From assembly GCF_037890695.1 (NCBI RefSeq), contig NZ_CP149571.1, forward strand, positions 131,501 through 195,500: a stretch of 64,000 nt of DNA, given 5' to 3'. Below, piece by piece: positions 7,600 to 14,787 of the stretch. Source of the DNA: Aeromonas jandaei (GTDB taxonomy: Bacteria; Pseudomonadota; Gammaproteobacteria; Enterobacterales; Aeromonadaceae). Both the position numbers and the translations under genes were made by a program. Below the pieces are notes generated by a model. That model did not search any database, was not told the DNA's origin, and saw only the letters and a program-made list of their open reading frames with translations. Position 1 is the first letter of the stretch. The number at the start of each line of letters is the position of its first letter.

Positions 7600-8163
7600 T
7601 TAATTGCCGAAGGAGAACTGGATCACCCGATCCGGATAGCGCAGCCGGTCATATTCACGGCGCAGGGATTCATAGTGGCGAATGGCGCGATTGCGCTTGG
7701 CGCGGTAGTAGTCGCGCTGCTCGCTGTTGGTCTCGTTGCGGATGCTGCGCTCGAGATCGTCGATATCCCGCTCGGTGCGCTCCAGCTCGTCGCTGATCTC
7801 CCGCAGCCGGGTCGCCAGCTGGTACTCTTCATAGCCGCGCTGGTACTGCTTGAGGAAGCTGGCGTCATTGGGACAGACACCGCGATACTCCTGCCCCTCC
7901 TTGCCCTTGCTGTAGGCCAGCTCGGGAATGCAGTAGAGCTCCAGCCCCTTGTCGTAACCCCGTTTCCACTCCGCCTCGTCCACCTTGAGGCCATACTCGC
8001 CGCAGGTGGAGACGTAGTCCCGCGCCTGATTGCGGGTCTTGCCCTGCTCACCATCCTGATAGCCAAGGTTGTACCAGCTCATGGTGCGGCACTCATCTTC
8101 CGACAGGGAGCTGCATCCGGCCAGTAGCAGTGGCAGGGTGAGCAACAGGATCTTCGAGGACAT
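7600..8163 (-). CDS. DUF2799-like lipoprotein
   Basis: The protein is 187 residues long. The N-terminus MSSKILLLTLPLLLAGCSSL is a lipoprotein signal peptide with lipobox LAGC, lipidated at Cys16. The mature part begins with SEDECRTMSWYNLGYQDGEQG, the Cys/Trp/Gly-rich start of DUF2799 proteins, and holds further Cys residues at CGEYG, YCIPELAYSKG and GVCPND. The last 70 residues are a charged helix (LREISDELERTERDIDDLE) likely to be a coiled coil. Ser after the lipidated Cys predicts outer-membrane sorting. Function is unknown. Confidence 0.88.
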   Translation of the reverse strand: MSSKILLLTLPLLLAGCSSLSEDECRTMSWYNLGYQDGEQGKTRNQARDYVSTCGEYGLKVDEAEWKRGYDKGLELYCIPELAYSKGKEGQEYRGVCPNDASFLKQYQRGYEEYQLATRLREISDELERTERDIDDLERSIRNETNSEQRDYYRAKRNRAIRHYESLRREYDRLRYPDRVIQFSFGN

Positions 8164-8370
8164 GGACAGACTCCGGAAAAGACAGTGGCTGGCATTCTAG
8201 TGAGGATGGGCAGGCAGGACAAGGGAGCCACTCTCGTCACTATCCGCCTCTTTTATCTGATGTTTTTATCACTATCAGGCAGGGGGCGGCCGCTGGAGGC
8301 CGCGTCCCTTTCCTTGTTACGGCTTGCAGGGTAAACTGCGCCATCTTTTAACTGGCGCGCAACAAAAACA

Positions 8371-9210
8371 ATGAAAGTCCTGACCGTCGATTACCGCTCA
8401 CCCGATGCGGCCCAACGCTTCACCGAATCCCTGCGTACCACCGGCTTTGGCGTGTTGACCAACCACCCCATCCCGAAAGAGCTGGTGCAATCCATCTACG
8501 ACAACTGGTATCGCTTCTTCATGAGCGAGCAGAAACAGGATTTTCTGTTCAACCGCGAAACCCAGGATGGCTACTTCCCGCCATCGGTCTCCGAAGTGGC
8601 CAAGGGCCATAGCCAGAAAGATATCAAGGAGTACTTCCACATCTACCCCTGGGGCCAGATGCCGGCAGAGCTGAAAGAGCAGGCGATGGAGTACTATCGT
8701 CTGGCCAACGGTCTGGCCGCCGAGCTGCTGGGCTGGGTTGAGCAGCATACCCCGGCCGATATCGCCGCCAACTACAGCTGCCCCCTCTCCTCGATGATCG
8801 ACGATAGCCAGAAGACCCTGCTGCGGGTGCTGCACTATCCGCCGTTCAACGGCACCGAGGAGCCGGGTGCCATCCGCGCCGCCGCCCACGAGGATATCAA
8901 CCTGCTCACCATTCTGCCCGCCGCCAACGAGCCAGGTCTGCAGGTGAAGGGTTCCGACGGCGAGTGGATGGATGTGCCGTGCGACTTTGGCACCCTCATC
9001 ATCAATATCGGTGACATGCTGCAGGAAGCCTCCCGCGGCTACTACCCCTCCACCACCCACCGCGTCATCAACCCGACCGGCGGCAGCGCCAGCAAGTCGC
9101 GCATCTCCCTGCCACTGTTCCTCCATCCGCGGCCCGAGGTGGTGCTCTCCGAGCGTCATACCGCCCACAGCTACCTGATGGAGCGGCTGCGCGAGCTGGG
9201 CGTCATCTGA
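8371..9210 (+). CDS. 2-oxoglutarate/Fe(II) oxygenase, isopenicillin-N-synthase type
   Basis: The protein is 279 residues long. The iron triad is visible as H173-x-D175 (AAHEDINLLTIL) and H230 (STTHRVINP), with the 2-oxoglutarate anchor R244-x-S246 (SRISLPLFLHP). The N-terminal GFGVLTNHPIP segment is typical of the DIOX_N domain. Close relatives are widespread in Vibrio and Aeromonas as uncharacterised oxygenases, so the substrate is unknown. It is a single-gene unit closed by a strong terminator; the promoter should lie in the 207-base gap before it, where nothing else was recognised. Confidence 0.92.
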   Translation: MKVLTVDYRSPDAAQRFTESLRTTGFGVLTNHPIPKELVQSIYDNWYRFFMSEQKQDFLFNRETQDGYFPPSVSEVAKGHSQKDIKEYFHIYPWGQMPAELKEQAMEYYRLANGLAAELLGWVEQHTPADIAANYSCPLSSMIDDSQKTLLRVLHYPPFNGTEEPGAIRAAAHEDINLLTILPAANEPGLQVKGSDGEWMDVPCDFGTLIINIGDMLQEASRGYYPSTTHRVINPTGGSASKSRISLPLFLHPRPEVVLSERHTAHSYLMERLRELGVI

Positions 9211-9237
9211 CCTGCCCTGCCAGTCTGGCATCACCCC

Positions 9238-9269
9238 AAAACCGGAGCAAAAATGCTCCGGTTTTTATT
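9238..9269 (+). terminator. Intrinsic terminator after the oxygenase gene
   Basis: AACCGGAGCA and TGCTCCGGTT pair around an A-rich loop and are followed by a T-run. Confidence 0.9.
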
Positions 9270-9273
9270 TGTT

Positions 9274-9334
9274 GGCACAATCGCGCAAATAAGCGAATTT
9301 TATTAGGCAATCGTGCCAATAAATCGTATTTACG
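9274..9334. promoter_or_regulatory. Direct repeats upstream of the first NSS gene
   Basis: GGCACAATCGCGCAAATAA (from 9274) and GGCAATCGTGCCAATAA (from 9307) are imperfect direct repeats about 33 bases apart, each continuing into CG and a T-run. TTGGCAC at 9272 and GTGCCAA at 9313 also form an inverted pair. They are candidate operator sites for the symporter gene that follows. Confidence 0.35.
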
Positions 9335-9421
9335 GCTGACAAGCTGCGTAGTGATTGCGGACCCCTTTCCGTAATATGAGCGCCATTCTGGCCCAGCCAT
9401 GGGCCCTCGATTGGAGTTCAA

Positions 9422-10736
9422 ATGATGCAGTCCCAATGGTTCGTCCCGCCTCGGCTATATTCTCGCTGCCGCCGGCTCCGCCGTCGGTATCGGCGCAATC
9501 TGGAAGTTTCCCTACGTCACTGCCGTCAACGGCGGTGGTGCCTTTTTGCTGGTCTTTCTGCTGTTCAGCTTCACCCTGGGGGTTGCGGTGCTGATGGGCG
9601 AGACCCTGCTTGGCAGCATGAGTCGTCGCGGCGTTGCGGGTGCGTTTGGCGAGCTGCTCGGCAAGCGCTGGAGCTGGGTCGGCGTCATGGGGGTGCTGAG
9701 CACCCTGCTGATCTTCTGCTTCTACAGCGTGGTGGGCGGCTGGACCCTGGGTTATACCGGCATGGCCGCTGCCGGCCAGCTCAATCATGGGGATGCGGCG
9801 GCCCTCACCGCCCGCTTCAATGACTATGTCAGCGGCGACGTCTGGCCCATTCTCACTCATCTGCTGTTTGCCGCCCTCACTTGGATGGTGGTGCAGGGCG
9901 GGATCCAGAAAGGGGTGGAACGCACCCTGCGCTGGATGATGCCGGCCCTGTTCGTGATGATCCTGATGCTGGTCGCTTTTGGCCTTACCCTGCCCAACGC
10001 CATGGCGGGGGTACGCCACTTCCTGATGCCCGACTTCAGCAAGCTGGGGATGTCCGGCGTGCTCGACGCCATGGGACTGGCCTTCTTCTCCCTCTCCATC
10101 GGTCTGGGTATTCATACCACCTACGGCGCCTACCTGCCCTCCAGTGAAGGGGTTGGTCGCTCCAGCCTCTGGGTGGTGCTGCTGGCCAGCATGGTGGCGG
10201 TACTGGCGGGCTTGATGATCTTCCCGGTGCTGGCATCGACCGGTATCGATCCTGCTGCGGGCCCGGGCCTCACCTTCATGACCATGCCGGCGGTGTTCCA
10301 GCTGTTGCCCTTCGGTCAGGGTCTGGCGGTGATCTTCTTCTCCCTGCTGGTCTTTGCCGCGCTCTCCTCCGCCATTTCGCTGCTGGAGCACCTGCAGTGC
10401 TTCCTGTGCGAAACCTGGGGCTGGTCGCGTCGTAACGCCTGCAGCGCCATCACCCTGTTCGTCATGGTGTGCGGCATTCCGGTCAGCCTGTCGTTTGGCC
10501 CGCTGCAACATGTCACCCTGTTTGGCAAAACTATCTTCGAGCTGCTCGACTTCATCACCTCCAACCTGATGATGCCGCTGTTCGGCCTGATGCTGACGCT
10601 GCTGCTGGGCTGGAAACTGGGGCGCAAGGCGCTGCCGCAAGGGCTCTCTGCCCACTGGCATCACCTGCTGATGAACTGCTGGCGCTGGATTGCTCCGCTG
10701 CTGATCGGCGGGATCCTGGTTCGCGGTCTTATCTGA
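9422..10736 (+). pseudogene. NSS sodium-dependent symporter, frameshifted at codon 7
   Basis: From 9441 on, the frame encodes a complete neurotransmitter:sodium symporter (SSRLGYILAAAGSAVGIGAIWKFP, then VTAVNGGGAF). There is no in-frame start, because TGA at 9423 precedes it. The ATG ATG at 9422, with a TTGGAG ribosome site, is in another frame. Removing one T at 9440/9441 joins them into MMQSQW-SSRLGY, giving 437 residues, exactly the length of the second copy at 11876, whose start is MSQVQWSSRLGH. So this is a single-base insertion in a conserved gene, either a true mutation or a sequence error. LeuT-fold transporters of this family usually carry aromatic or aliphatic amino acids with Na+. 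Confidence 0.85.
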
Positions 10737-10739
10737 GGA

Positions 10740-11459
10740 TCAATGATGATGGGTGGGCTCACCGGCCCGCCCATCTATGGCTCTCACCTTGTCCAGGGCA
10801 CGTTGCCAACGGACTATCTCACCATCGTCAGTGGCTCTGGAGAAGGCGATGTAGAGGCCAGCCTCATGGAGCAGCACGCCACTGCTGGCCACGCTGTGAC
10901 GGGATAACCCCATCTTGTCGAGGGTGGCATCCATGACTCTCTCCGCCATCGGCAAGGCATCAATCTTGCCCAGCATCAGCCGCTCGATGGCCTCTGTCAC
11001 CGTTTTGTAGCGCACCAGATTGGTGTAGCCCTCGTGGGTCAGCCGCACATCATCCGCATTGCCAAGCACCACCCCCACTCTAGGCAGTTGACGCAGCTGG
11101 GCCAGTTCGGTCAGTGGCCGGGCACTGCCCGGCGCCTGATAGATAAAGACCCGGTTGATAAAAAGCGGGCCCACCCATTTGAACAACGCCTCCCGCTCCG
11201 GGATCCGCTGCACCACAAAGAGCGCGTAACCCGGCTCGACCTGAGTCAGCGCCAGCGCGCGCTTGAGCGGATAGAGCCGAACGGGATAATCACTACCCAG
11301 CTCATGCTGCACCTGCTGCACCAGCCGAATGGCCAGACCGTCGAGTTTGCCGTCGCGGGACTCGGTAAAGGGGGGTAGATCATGACTTAGCAGCGTTAAT
11401 CCCGGCTGGGCCGACAAGCTCAGACTCAACAACAGCCAGGGCAAAACCATCCATCTCAT
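10740..11459 (-). CDS. Periplasmic solute-binding protein, family 3 type
   Basis: The protein is 239 residues long. The chosen ATG at 11459 starts a clear signal peptide (MRWMVLPWLLLSLSLSAQPG); a longer reading frame upstream has no signal sequence and is not used. The mature part (LLSHDLPPFTESRDGKLDGLAIRLV, then RALALTQVEPGYALFV, then VGVVLGNADDVRL) follows the two-lobe plan of amino-acid-binding proteins, with a rather short second lobe. No ABC permease or ATPase is adjacent, so it may act as an orphan receptor or serve a distant transporter. It sits, reversed, between the two NSS symporter genes. Confidence 0.82.
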   Translation of the reverse strand: MRWMVLPWLLLSLSLSAQPGLTLLSHDLPPFTESRDGKLDGLAIRLVQQVQHELGSDYPVRLYPLKRALALTQVEPGYALFVVQRIPEREALFKWVGPLFINRVFIYQAPGSARPLTELAQLRQLPRVGVVLGNADDVRLTHEGYTNLVRYKTVTEAIERLMLGKIDALPMAERVMDATLDKMGLSRHSVASSGVLLHEAGLYIAFSRATDDGEIVRWQRALDKVRAIDGRAGEPTHHH

Positions 11460-11701
11460 ACGACATCCTGTTTCATGTTTGGCGACTGCCGGGTCAGCTG
11501 ATGACCGCAAGTTCCACAAGAAGCTAGCTGGATTATCGCCCAGTAACGGGTGAAAAGGGATAAAAGATAGGGCACACCAGCCCCGCCTCTGCGGTGAATC
11601 ATGAATGCAGCCCATCGCCATCAAAAAAAATTTATTTTATGTGTCAATTTTTCTTTCCATGGTTTAGGCTGTCCCCTCATTCACTATTCAGGCTGTCACC
11701 C

Positions 11702-11755
11702 ATGTCTGCCATCCTCGTGCTGTTTGGTCGATTTTTTATCTCGCAAGAGAGGTGA
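11702..11755 (+). CDS. Leader peptide with Phe codon cluster (candidate attenuator)
   Basis: The 17-codon reading frame MSAILVLFGRFFISQER holds three TTT Phe codons among five (residues 8, 11, 12). It ends with TGA at 11753-11755. Its stop overlaps the first arm of a mutually exclusive antiterminator/terminator pair, which is the geometry expected for amino-acid attenuation. The ribosome site is weak (CAGG, 9 bases upstream), which lowers confidence that it is translated. The layout recalls the Phe-rich pheM and pheL leaders of enteric bacteria. Confidence 0.55.
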   Translation: MSAILVLFGRFFISQER

Positions 11756-11813
11756 CCTTGCACGCACAGTTTTCTGAATGTTCATTGCAAAGGTCGCCTC
11801 GGGCGGCCTTTTT
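11749..11813 (+). promoter_or_regulatory. Antiterminator/terminator attenuator upstream of the second NSS gene
   Basis: Arm A (11749-11762, GAGGTGACCTTGCA) pairs with arm B (11786-11800, TGCAAAGGTCGCCTC) over 14 pairs with one bulged A. Arm B also pairs with arm C (11802-11811, GGCGGCC plus Ts) to form a terminator stem with a 3-base loop and TTTTT at 11809-11813. A-B and B-C cannot form together. A ribosome stalled on the Phe codons would leave arm A free and favour readthrough; one at the stop codon would cover arm A and favour termination. Confidence 0.6.
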
Positions 11814-11875
11814 GTTGTCTGTCGTTTATTGCTACAGAGGAGTATTGCTTCGATGTCGTGTTACCCGGAGGTTGT

Positions 11876-13189
11876 ATGAGCCAGGTTCAGTGGTCTTCCC
11901 GTCTCGGTCATGTGTTGGCCGCAGCAGGCACAGCGATTGGCCTTGGTGCCATCTGGAAGTTTCCCTATGTGACCGCCACCAATGGCGGCGGCGCCTTCCT
12001 GCTGGTGTTTCTGCTGTTCAGCTTCACCCTGGGGGTAGCAGTACAGGTCGGCGAGACCCTGCTCGGCAGCCATAGCCAGCGCGGGGTGCTCGGCGCCTTC
12101 CGCAAGCTGGTGGGGCCGAACTGGCGCTGGATGGGGTATATGGGGATCGCCTGCGGCTTCTTTATCTACAGCTTCTACAGCGTGGTGGGTGGCTGGACCG
12201 TGGGTTATGCCGCATTGGCGATGGCAGGCAAGCTCAACCTGAGCGAAGGAAGCGCCCTCACCGCTCTGTTCAATGGCTATGTCAGCAACCCCTGGTGGCC
12301 GGTGCTGACCCATCTGATCTTTGCCGGGCTCACCTGGTGGTTCGTGCAGGGAGGCATTCAGAAAGGGGTGGAGCGGGCACTGCGCTGGATGATGCCAGCG
12401 CTGTTCATCATGATGTTGCTGCTGGTGGGGGTTGGCCTCTCCATGCCGGGCTCCATGGCGGGCGTGCGCCAGCTGCTGCTGCCGGACTTCTCCATGCTGA
12501 CCGGCCAGAGCGTGCTGGATGCGCTGGGACTGGCCTTCTTCTCCCTCTCCATCGGGCTCGGTGTACATACCACCTATGGTGCCTACCTGCCCAATAGCGA
12601 CGGCGTGGTGCGCTCCGGCGTCTGGGTCGTTACCCTGGCCAGCCTGATCTCGGTGCTGGCGGGGCTGATGATCTTCCCGGCGCTGGCCTCCACCGGCATC
12701 GACCCCACTGCCGGGCCCGGGCTCACCTTTATGACCATGCCCGCCGTCTTTAGCCATCTGCCGTTCGGTCAGGGGCTGGGGGTGGTCTTCTTCCTGCTGC
12801 TGCTGGTCGCCGCGCTCTCCTCCTCCATCTCCATGCTGGAGCATCTGGTGCGCTTCACCACCGAGGAGTGGGGCTGGTCACGCCGTGGTGCCTGCCGGGT
12901 GTTGACCCTGCTCATCATGGCTTCCGGCATTCCGGTGAGCCTGTCATTCGGCCCATGGAGCGATCTGACCCTGTTTGGCAAGACCATCTTCGAGCTGCTC
13001 GACTACCTCACCTCCAACCTGATGATGCCGCTGTTTGGTCTGGTACTGACCCTGCTGCTGGGCTGGCGACTGGGTGATGCCATTCTGCCTGCAAGCCTGT
13101 CACCCTCTTTGCGCCTTGCGCTGCTCTGGTGCTGGCGCGTGGTGGCGCCGCTGCTGATCAGCGGGATCCTGATCCGCGGGATCATGTAA
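11876..13189 (+). CDS. NSS family sodium-dependent amino-acid symporter
   Basis: The protein is 437 residues long with a LeuT fold. Helix 1 has the unwound GLGAIWKFPYV stretch followed by NGGGAF, and helix 6 has FFSLSIGLGVHTTYGAYL, the two discontinuous helices that hold Na+ and substrate. About 11 membrane segments are predicted. ATG at 11876 is chosen because GGAGG lies 6 bases upstream; frames reaching further upstream lack such a site. It is a paralogue of the frameshifted gene at 9422. The Phe-codon leader upstream suggests, by inference, that it imports an aromatic amino acid such as phenylalanine. Confidence 0.93.
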   Translation: MSQVQWSSRLGHVLAAAGTAIGLGAIWKFPYVTATNGGGAFLLVFLLFSFTLGVAVQVGETLLGSHSQRGVLGAFRKLVGPNWRWMGYMGIACGFFIYSFYSVVGGWTVGYAALAMAGKLNLSEGSALTALFNGYVSNPWWPVLTHLIFAGLTWWFVQGGIQKGVERALRWMMPALFIMMLLLVGVGLSMPGSMAGVRQLLLPDFSMLTGQSVLDALGLAFFSLSIGLGVHTTYGAYLPNSDGVVRSGVWVVTLASLISVLAGLMIFPALASTGIDPTAGPGLTFMTMPAVFSHLPFGQGLGVVFFLLLLVAALSSSISMLEHLVRFTTEEWGWSRRGACRVLTLLIMASGIPVSLSFGPWSDLTLFGKTIFELLDYLTSNLMMPLFGLVLTLLLGWRLGDAILPASLSPSLRLALLWCWRVVAPLLISGILIRGIM

Positions 13190-13206
13190 CGTCGACCATC
13201 CCGATG

Positions 13207-13234
13207 AGGGCAGGCTCTGGCCTGCCCTTTTTCT
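13207..13234 (+). terminator. Intrinsic terminator after the second NSS gene
   Basis: GGGCAGG and CCTGCCC pair around CTCTGG, followed by TTTTTC. Confidence 0.88.
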
Positions 13235-13392
13235 TGCCGCTCACCAGAAACGACAGTCAAGGAGCGGCAATAAGATGAGCAGGCATCAACAGACCAAGAG
13301 CGGGAATGGAAAGGGCGCTTGGATAAGACAGGAGCAGACGGGATAGGTTAAGAGATCGAGCAATAGAAAATGCTGCTCACTGAATTTCAGGC

Positions 13393-13420
13393 AAAAAAAA
13401 TCCCCATCTGAGTGGGGACT
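13393..13420 (-). terminator. Terminator of the tRNA operon
   Basis: On the minus strand, AGTCCCCACT and AGATGGGGA form a stem followed by an eight-T run. It closes the twelve-gene tRNA unit. Confidence 0.88.
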
Positions 13421-13463
13421 TTCTCTGCAACCGCAGCTGATATCTCAGCCTCGCTTGCGAATA

Positions 13464-13539
13464 TGGTGGTCGTTACTGGGATCGAACCAGTGACCCCCTC
13501 CTTGTAAGGGAGGTGCTCTCCCAGCTGAGCTAAACGACC
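13464..13539 (-). tRNA. tRNA-Val (TAC), pair 1
   Basis: The gene is 76 bases including an encoded CCA. The acceptor stem is GGTCGTT/AACGACC, the anticodon loop contains CCTTACAAGG (TAC), and the T arm is GGTTCGATCC. It is last in the transcript. The sequence is nearly the E. coli tRNA-Val(UAC) in its D and anticodon arms. Confidence 0.97.
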
Positions 13540-13555
13540 TGGGATTCTGAAATGA

Positions 13556-13631
13556 TGGTGGGTCGTGCTGGATTCGAACCAGCGACCAATTGATTAAAAG
13601 TCAACTGCTCTACCGACTGAGCTAACGACCC
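13556..13631 (-). tRNA. tRNA-Lys (TTT), pair 1
   Basis: The gene is 76 bases with encoded CCA. The acceptor stem is GGGTCGT/ACGACCC, the anticodon loop is GACTTTTAATC (TTT), and the T loop is GTTCGAATC. Confidence 0.97.
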
Positions 13632-13653
13632 ATCTAAATCATTTTTAACAAAC

Positions 13654-13729
13654 TGGTGGTCGTTACTGGGATCGAACCAGTGACCCCCTCCTTGTAAGGG
13701 AGGTGCTCTCCCAGCTGAGCTAAACGACC
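13654..13729 (-). tRNA. tRNA-Val (TAC), pair 2
   Basis: Identical in the gene body to the Val copy of pair 1, with encoded CCA and anticodon TAC. Confidence 0.97.
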
Positions 13730-13745
13730 TGGGATTCTGAAATGA

Positions 13746-13821
13746 TGGTGGGTCGTGCTGGATTCGAACCAGCGACCAATTGATTAAAAGTCAACTGCTC
13801 TACCGACTGAGCTAACGACCC
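13746..13821 (-). tRNA. tRNA-Lys (TTT), pair 2
   Basis: Identical in the gene body to the Lys copy of pair 1. It is separated from the Val gene transcribed after it by a 16-base spacer. Confidence 0.97.
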
Positions 13822-13844
13822 ATCTAAATCATTTTTTTACAAAC

Positions 13845-13920
13845 TGGTGGTCGTTACTGGGATCGAACCAGTGACCCCCTCCTTGTAAGGGAGGTGCTCT
13901 CCCAGCTGAGCTAAACGACC
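13845..13920 (-). tRNA. tRNA-Val (TAC), pair 3
   Basis: Same gene body as the other Val copies, with TAC anticodon and encoded CCA. The spacer towards the next upstream Lys gene has one extra base (GGAATTCT). Confidence 0.97.
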
Positions 13921-13937
13921 TGGGAATTCTGAAATGA

Positions 13938-14013
13938 TGGTGGGTCGTGCTGGATTCGAACCAGCGACCAATTGATTAAAAGTCAACTGCTCTACCGACT
14001 GAGCTAACGACCC
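13938..14013 (-). tRNA. tRNA-Lys (TTT), pair 3
   Basis: Same gene body as the other Lys copies, with TTT anticodon and encoded CCA. Confidence 0.97.
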
Positions 14014-14035
14014 ATCTAAATCATTTTTTATAAAC

Positions 14036-14111
14036 TGGTGGTCGTTACTGGGATCGAACCAGTGACCCCCTCCTTGTAAGGGAGGTGCTCTCCCAGCTGA
14101 GCTAAACGACC
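14036..14111 (-). tRNA. tRNA-Val (TAC), pair 4
   Basis: Same gene body as the other Val copies, with TAC anticodon and encoded CCA. Confidence 0.97.
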
Positions 14112-14128
14112 TGGGAATTCTGAAATGA

Positions 14129-14204
14129 TGGTGGGTCGTGCTGGATTCGAACCAGCGACCAATTGATTAAAAGTCAACTGCTCTACCGACTGAGCTAACG
14201 ACCC
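14129..14204 (-). tRNA. tRNA-Lys (TTT), pair 4
   Basis: Same gene body as the other Lys copies. The spacer between it and the Val gene of pair 5 is longer (35 bases) and T/A rich. Confidence 0.97.
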
Positions 14205-14239
14205 ATCTGAATCATTTTTTAAACTTTTTACTACAAATA

Positions 14240-14315
14240 TGGTGGTCGTTACTGGGATCGAACCAGTGACCCCCTCCTTGTAAGGGAGGTGCTCTCCCAG
14301 CTGAGCTAAACGACC
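14240..14315 (-). tRNA. tRNA-Val (TAC), pair 5
   Basis: Same gene body as the other Val copies, with TAC anticodon and encoded CCA. Confidence 0.97.
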
Positions 14316-14332
14316 TGGGAATTCTGAAATGA

Positions 14333-14408
14333 TGGTGGGTCGTGCTGGATTCGAACCAGCGACCAATTGATTAAAAGTCAACTGCTCTACCGACTGAGCT
14401 AACGACCC
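14333..14408 (-). tRNA. tRNA-Lys (TTT), pair 5
   Basis: Same gene body as the other Lys copies, with TTT anticodon and encoded CCA. Confidence 0.97.
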
Positions 14409-14430
14409 ATCTAAATCATTTTTTACAAAC

Positions 14431-14506
14431 TGGTGGTCGTTACTGGGATCGAACCAGTGACCCCCTCCTTGTAAGGGAGGTGCTCTCCCAGCTGAGCTAA
14501 ACGACC
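14431..14506 (-). tRNA. tRNA-Val (TAC), pair 6
   Basis: Same gene body as the other Val copies. The spacer to the first Lys gene differs from all others: it contains TCTCCACCTGGTGGAGA, a small hairpin. Confidence 0.97.
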
Positions 14507-14537
14507 TGGGAATTCTGTCTCCACCTGGTGGAGAAAA

Positions 14538-14613
14538 TGGTGGGTCGTGCTGGATTCGAACCAGCGACCAATTGATTAAAAGTCAACTGCTCTACCGACT
14601 GAGCTAACGACCC
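14538..14613 (-). tRNA. tRNA-Lys (TTT), pair 6, first in the operon
   Basis: Same gene body as the other Lys copies. It is the first gene transcribed, about 45 bases downstream of the predicted start of transcription. Confidence 0.97.
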
Positions 14614-14664
14614 TCACCACGACCAGTACCGACTGCATTACTGCTTCGGCTCTGACGGCGGCCT

Positions 14665-14692
14665 ATATTACGGATTTAAATTTCCGGTGCAA
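14665..14692 (-). promoter_or_regulatory. Promoter of the tRNA operon
   Basis: On the minus strand, -35 TTGCAC (14687-14692) and -10 TAATAT (14665-14670) are 16 bases apart. A GC-rich discriminator (GGCCGCCG) follows, as in stringently controlled stable-RNA promoters. A 13-base inverted repeat, ACGGATTTAAATT at 14670-14682 and AATTTAAATCCGT at 14705-14717, brackets the -35 element. Confidence 0.65.
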
Positions 14693-14787
14693 CAGAAAAT
14701 TCGTAATTTAAATCCGTTTGCTCACTGTGCGTACAAATGCAGGCTGTTTTTACAGTACCGTTACGAAAACAGTGACATACGGCAATG

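Larger units (their letters stand above)
13464..14613 (-). repeat. Tandem array of six Lys-Val tRNA pairs
   Basis: The repeat unit of about 190 bases (Lys gene, 16-31 base spacer, Val gene, 22-35 base spacer) is present six times. Gene bodies are unchanged while the spacers vary slightly in length and sequence. This pattern fits amplification by unequal recombination. Confidence 0.93.

Noticed and set aside
14028..14381. 117-codon minus-strand frame with repeated QLGEHLPYKEGVTGSIPVT text
   Set aside because: It is the translation of the tRNA repeats themselves; this text is a well-known false protein from tRNA-Val/Lys genes.
13464..14613. Regular 190-base repeat that could be taken for a CRISPR-like or satellite array
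   Set aside because: Every unit is explained by intact tRNA-Lys and tRNA-Val genes; spacers are short and not unique. Open frames across this region are by-products of tRNA sequence.
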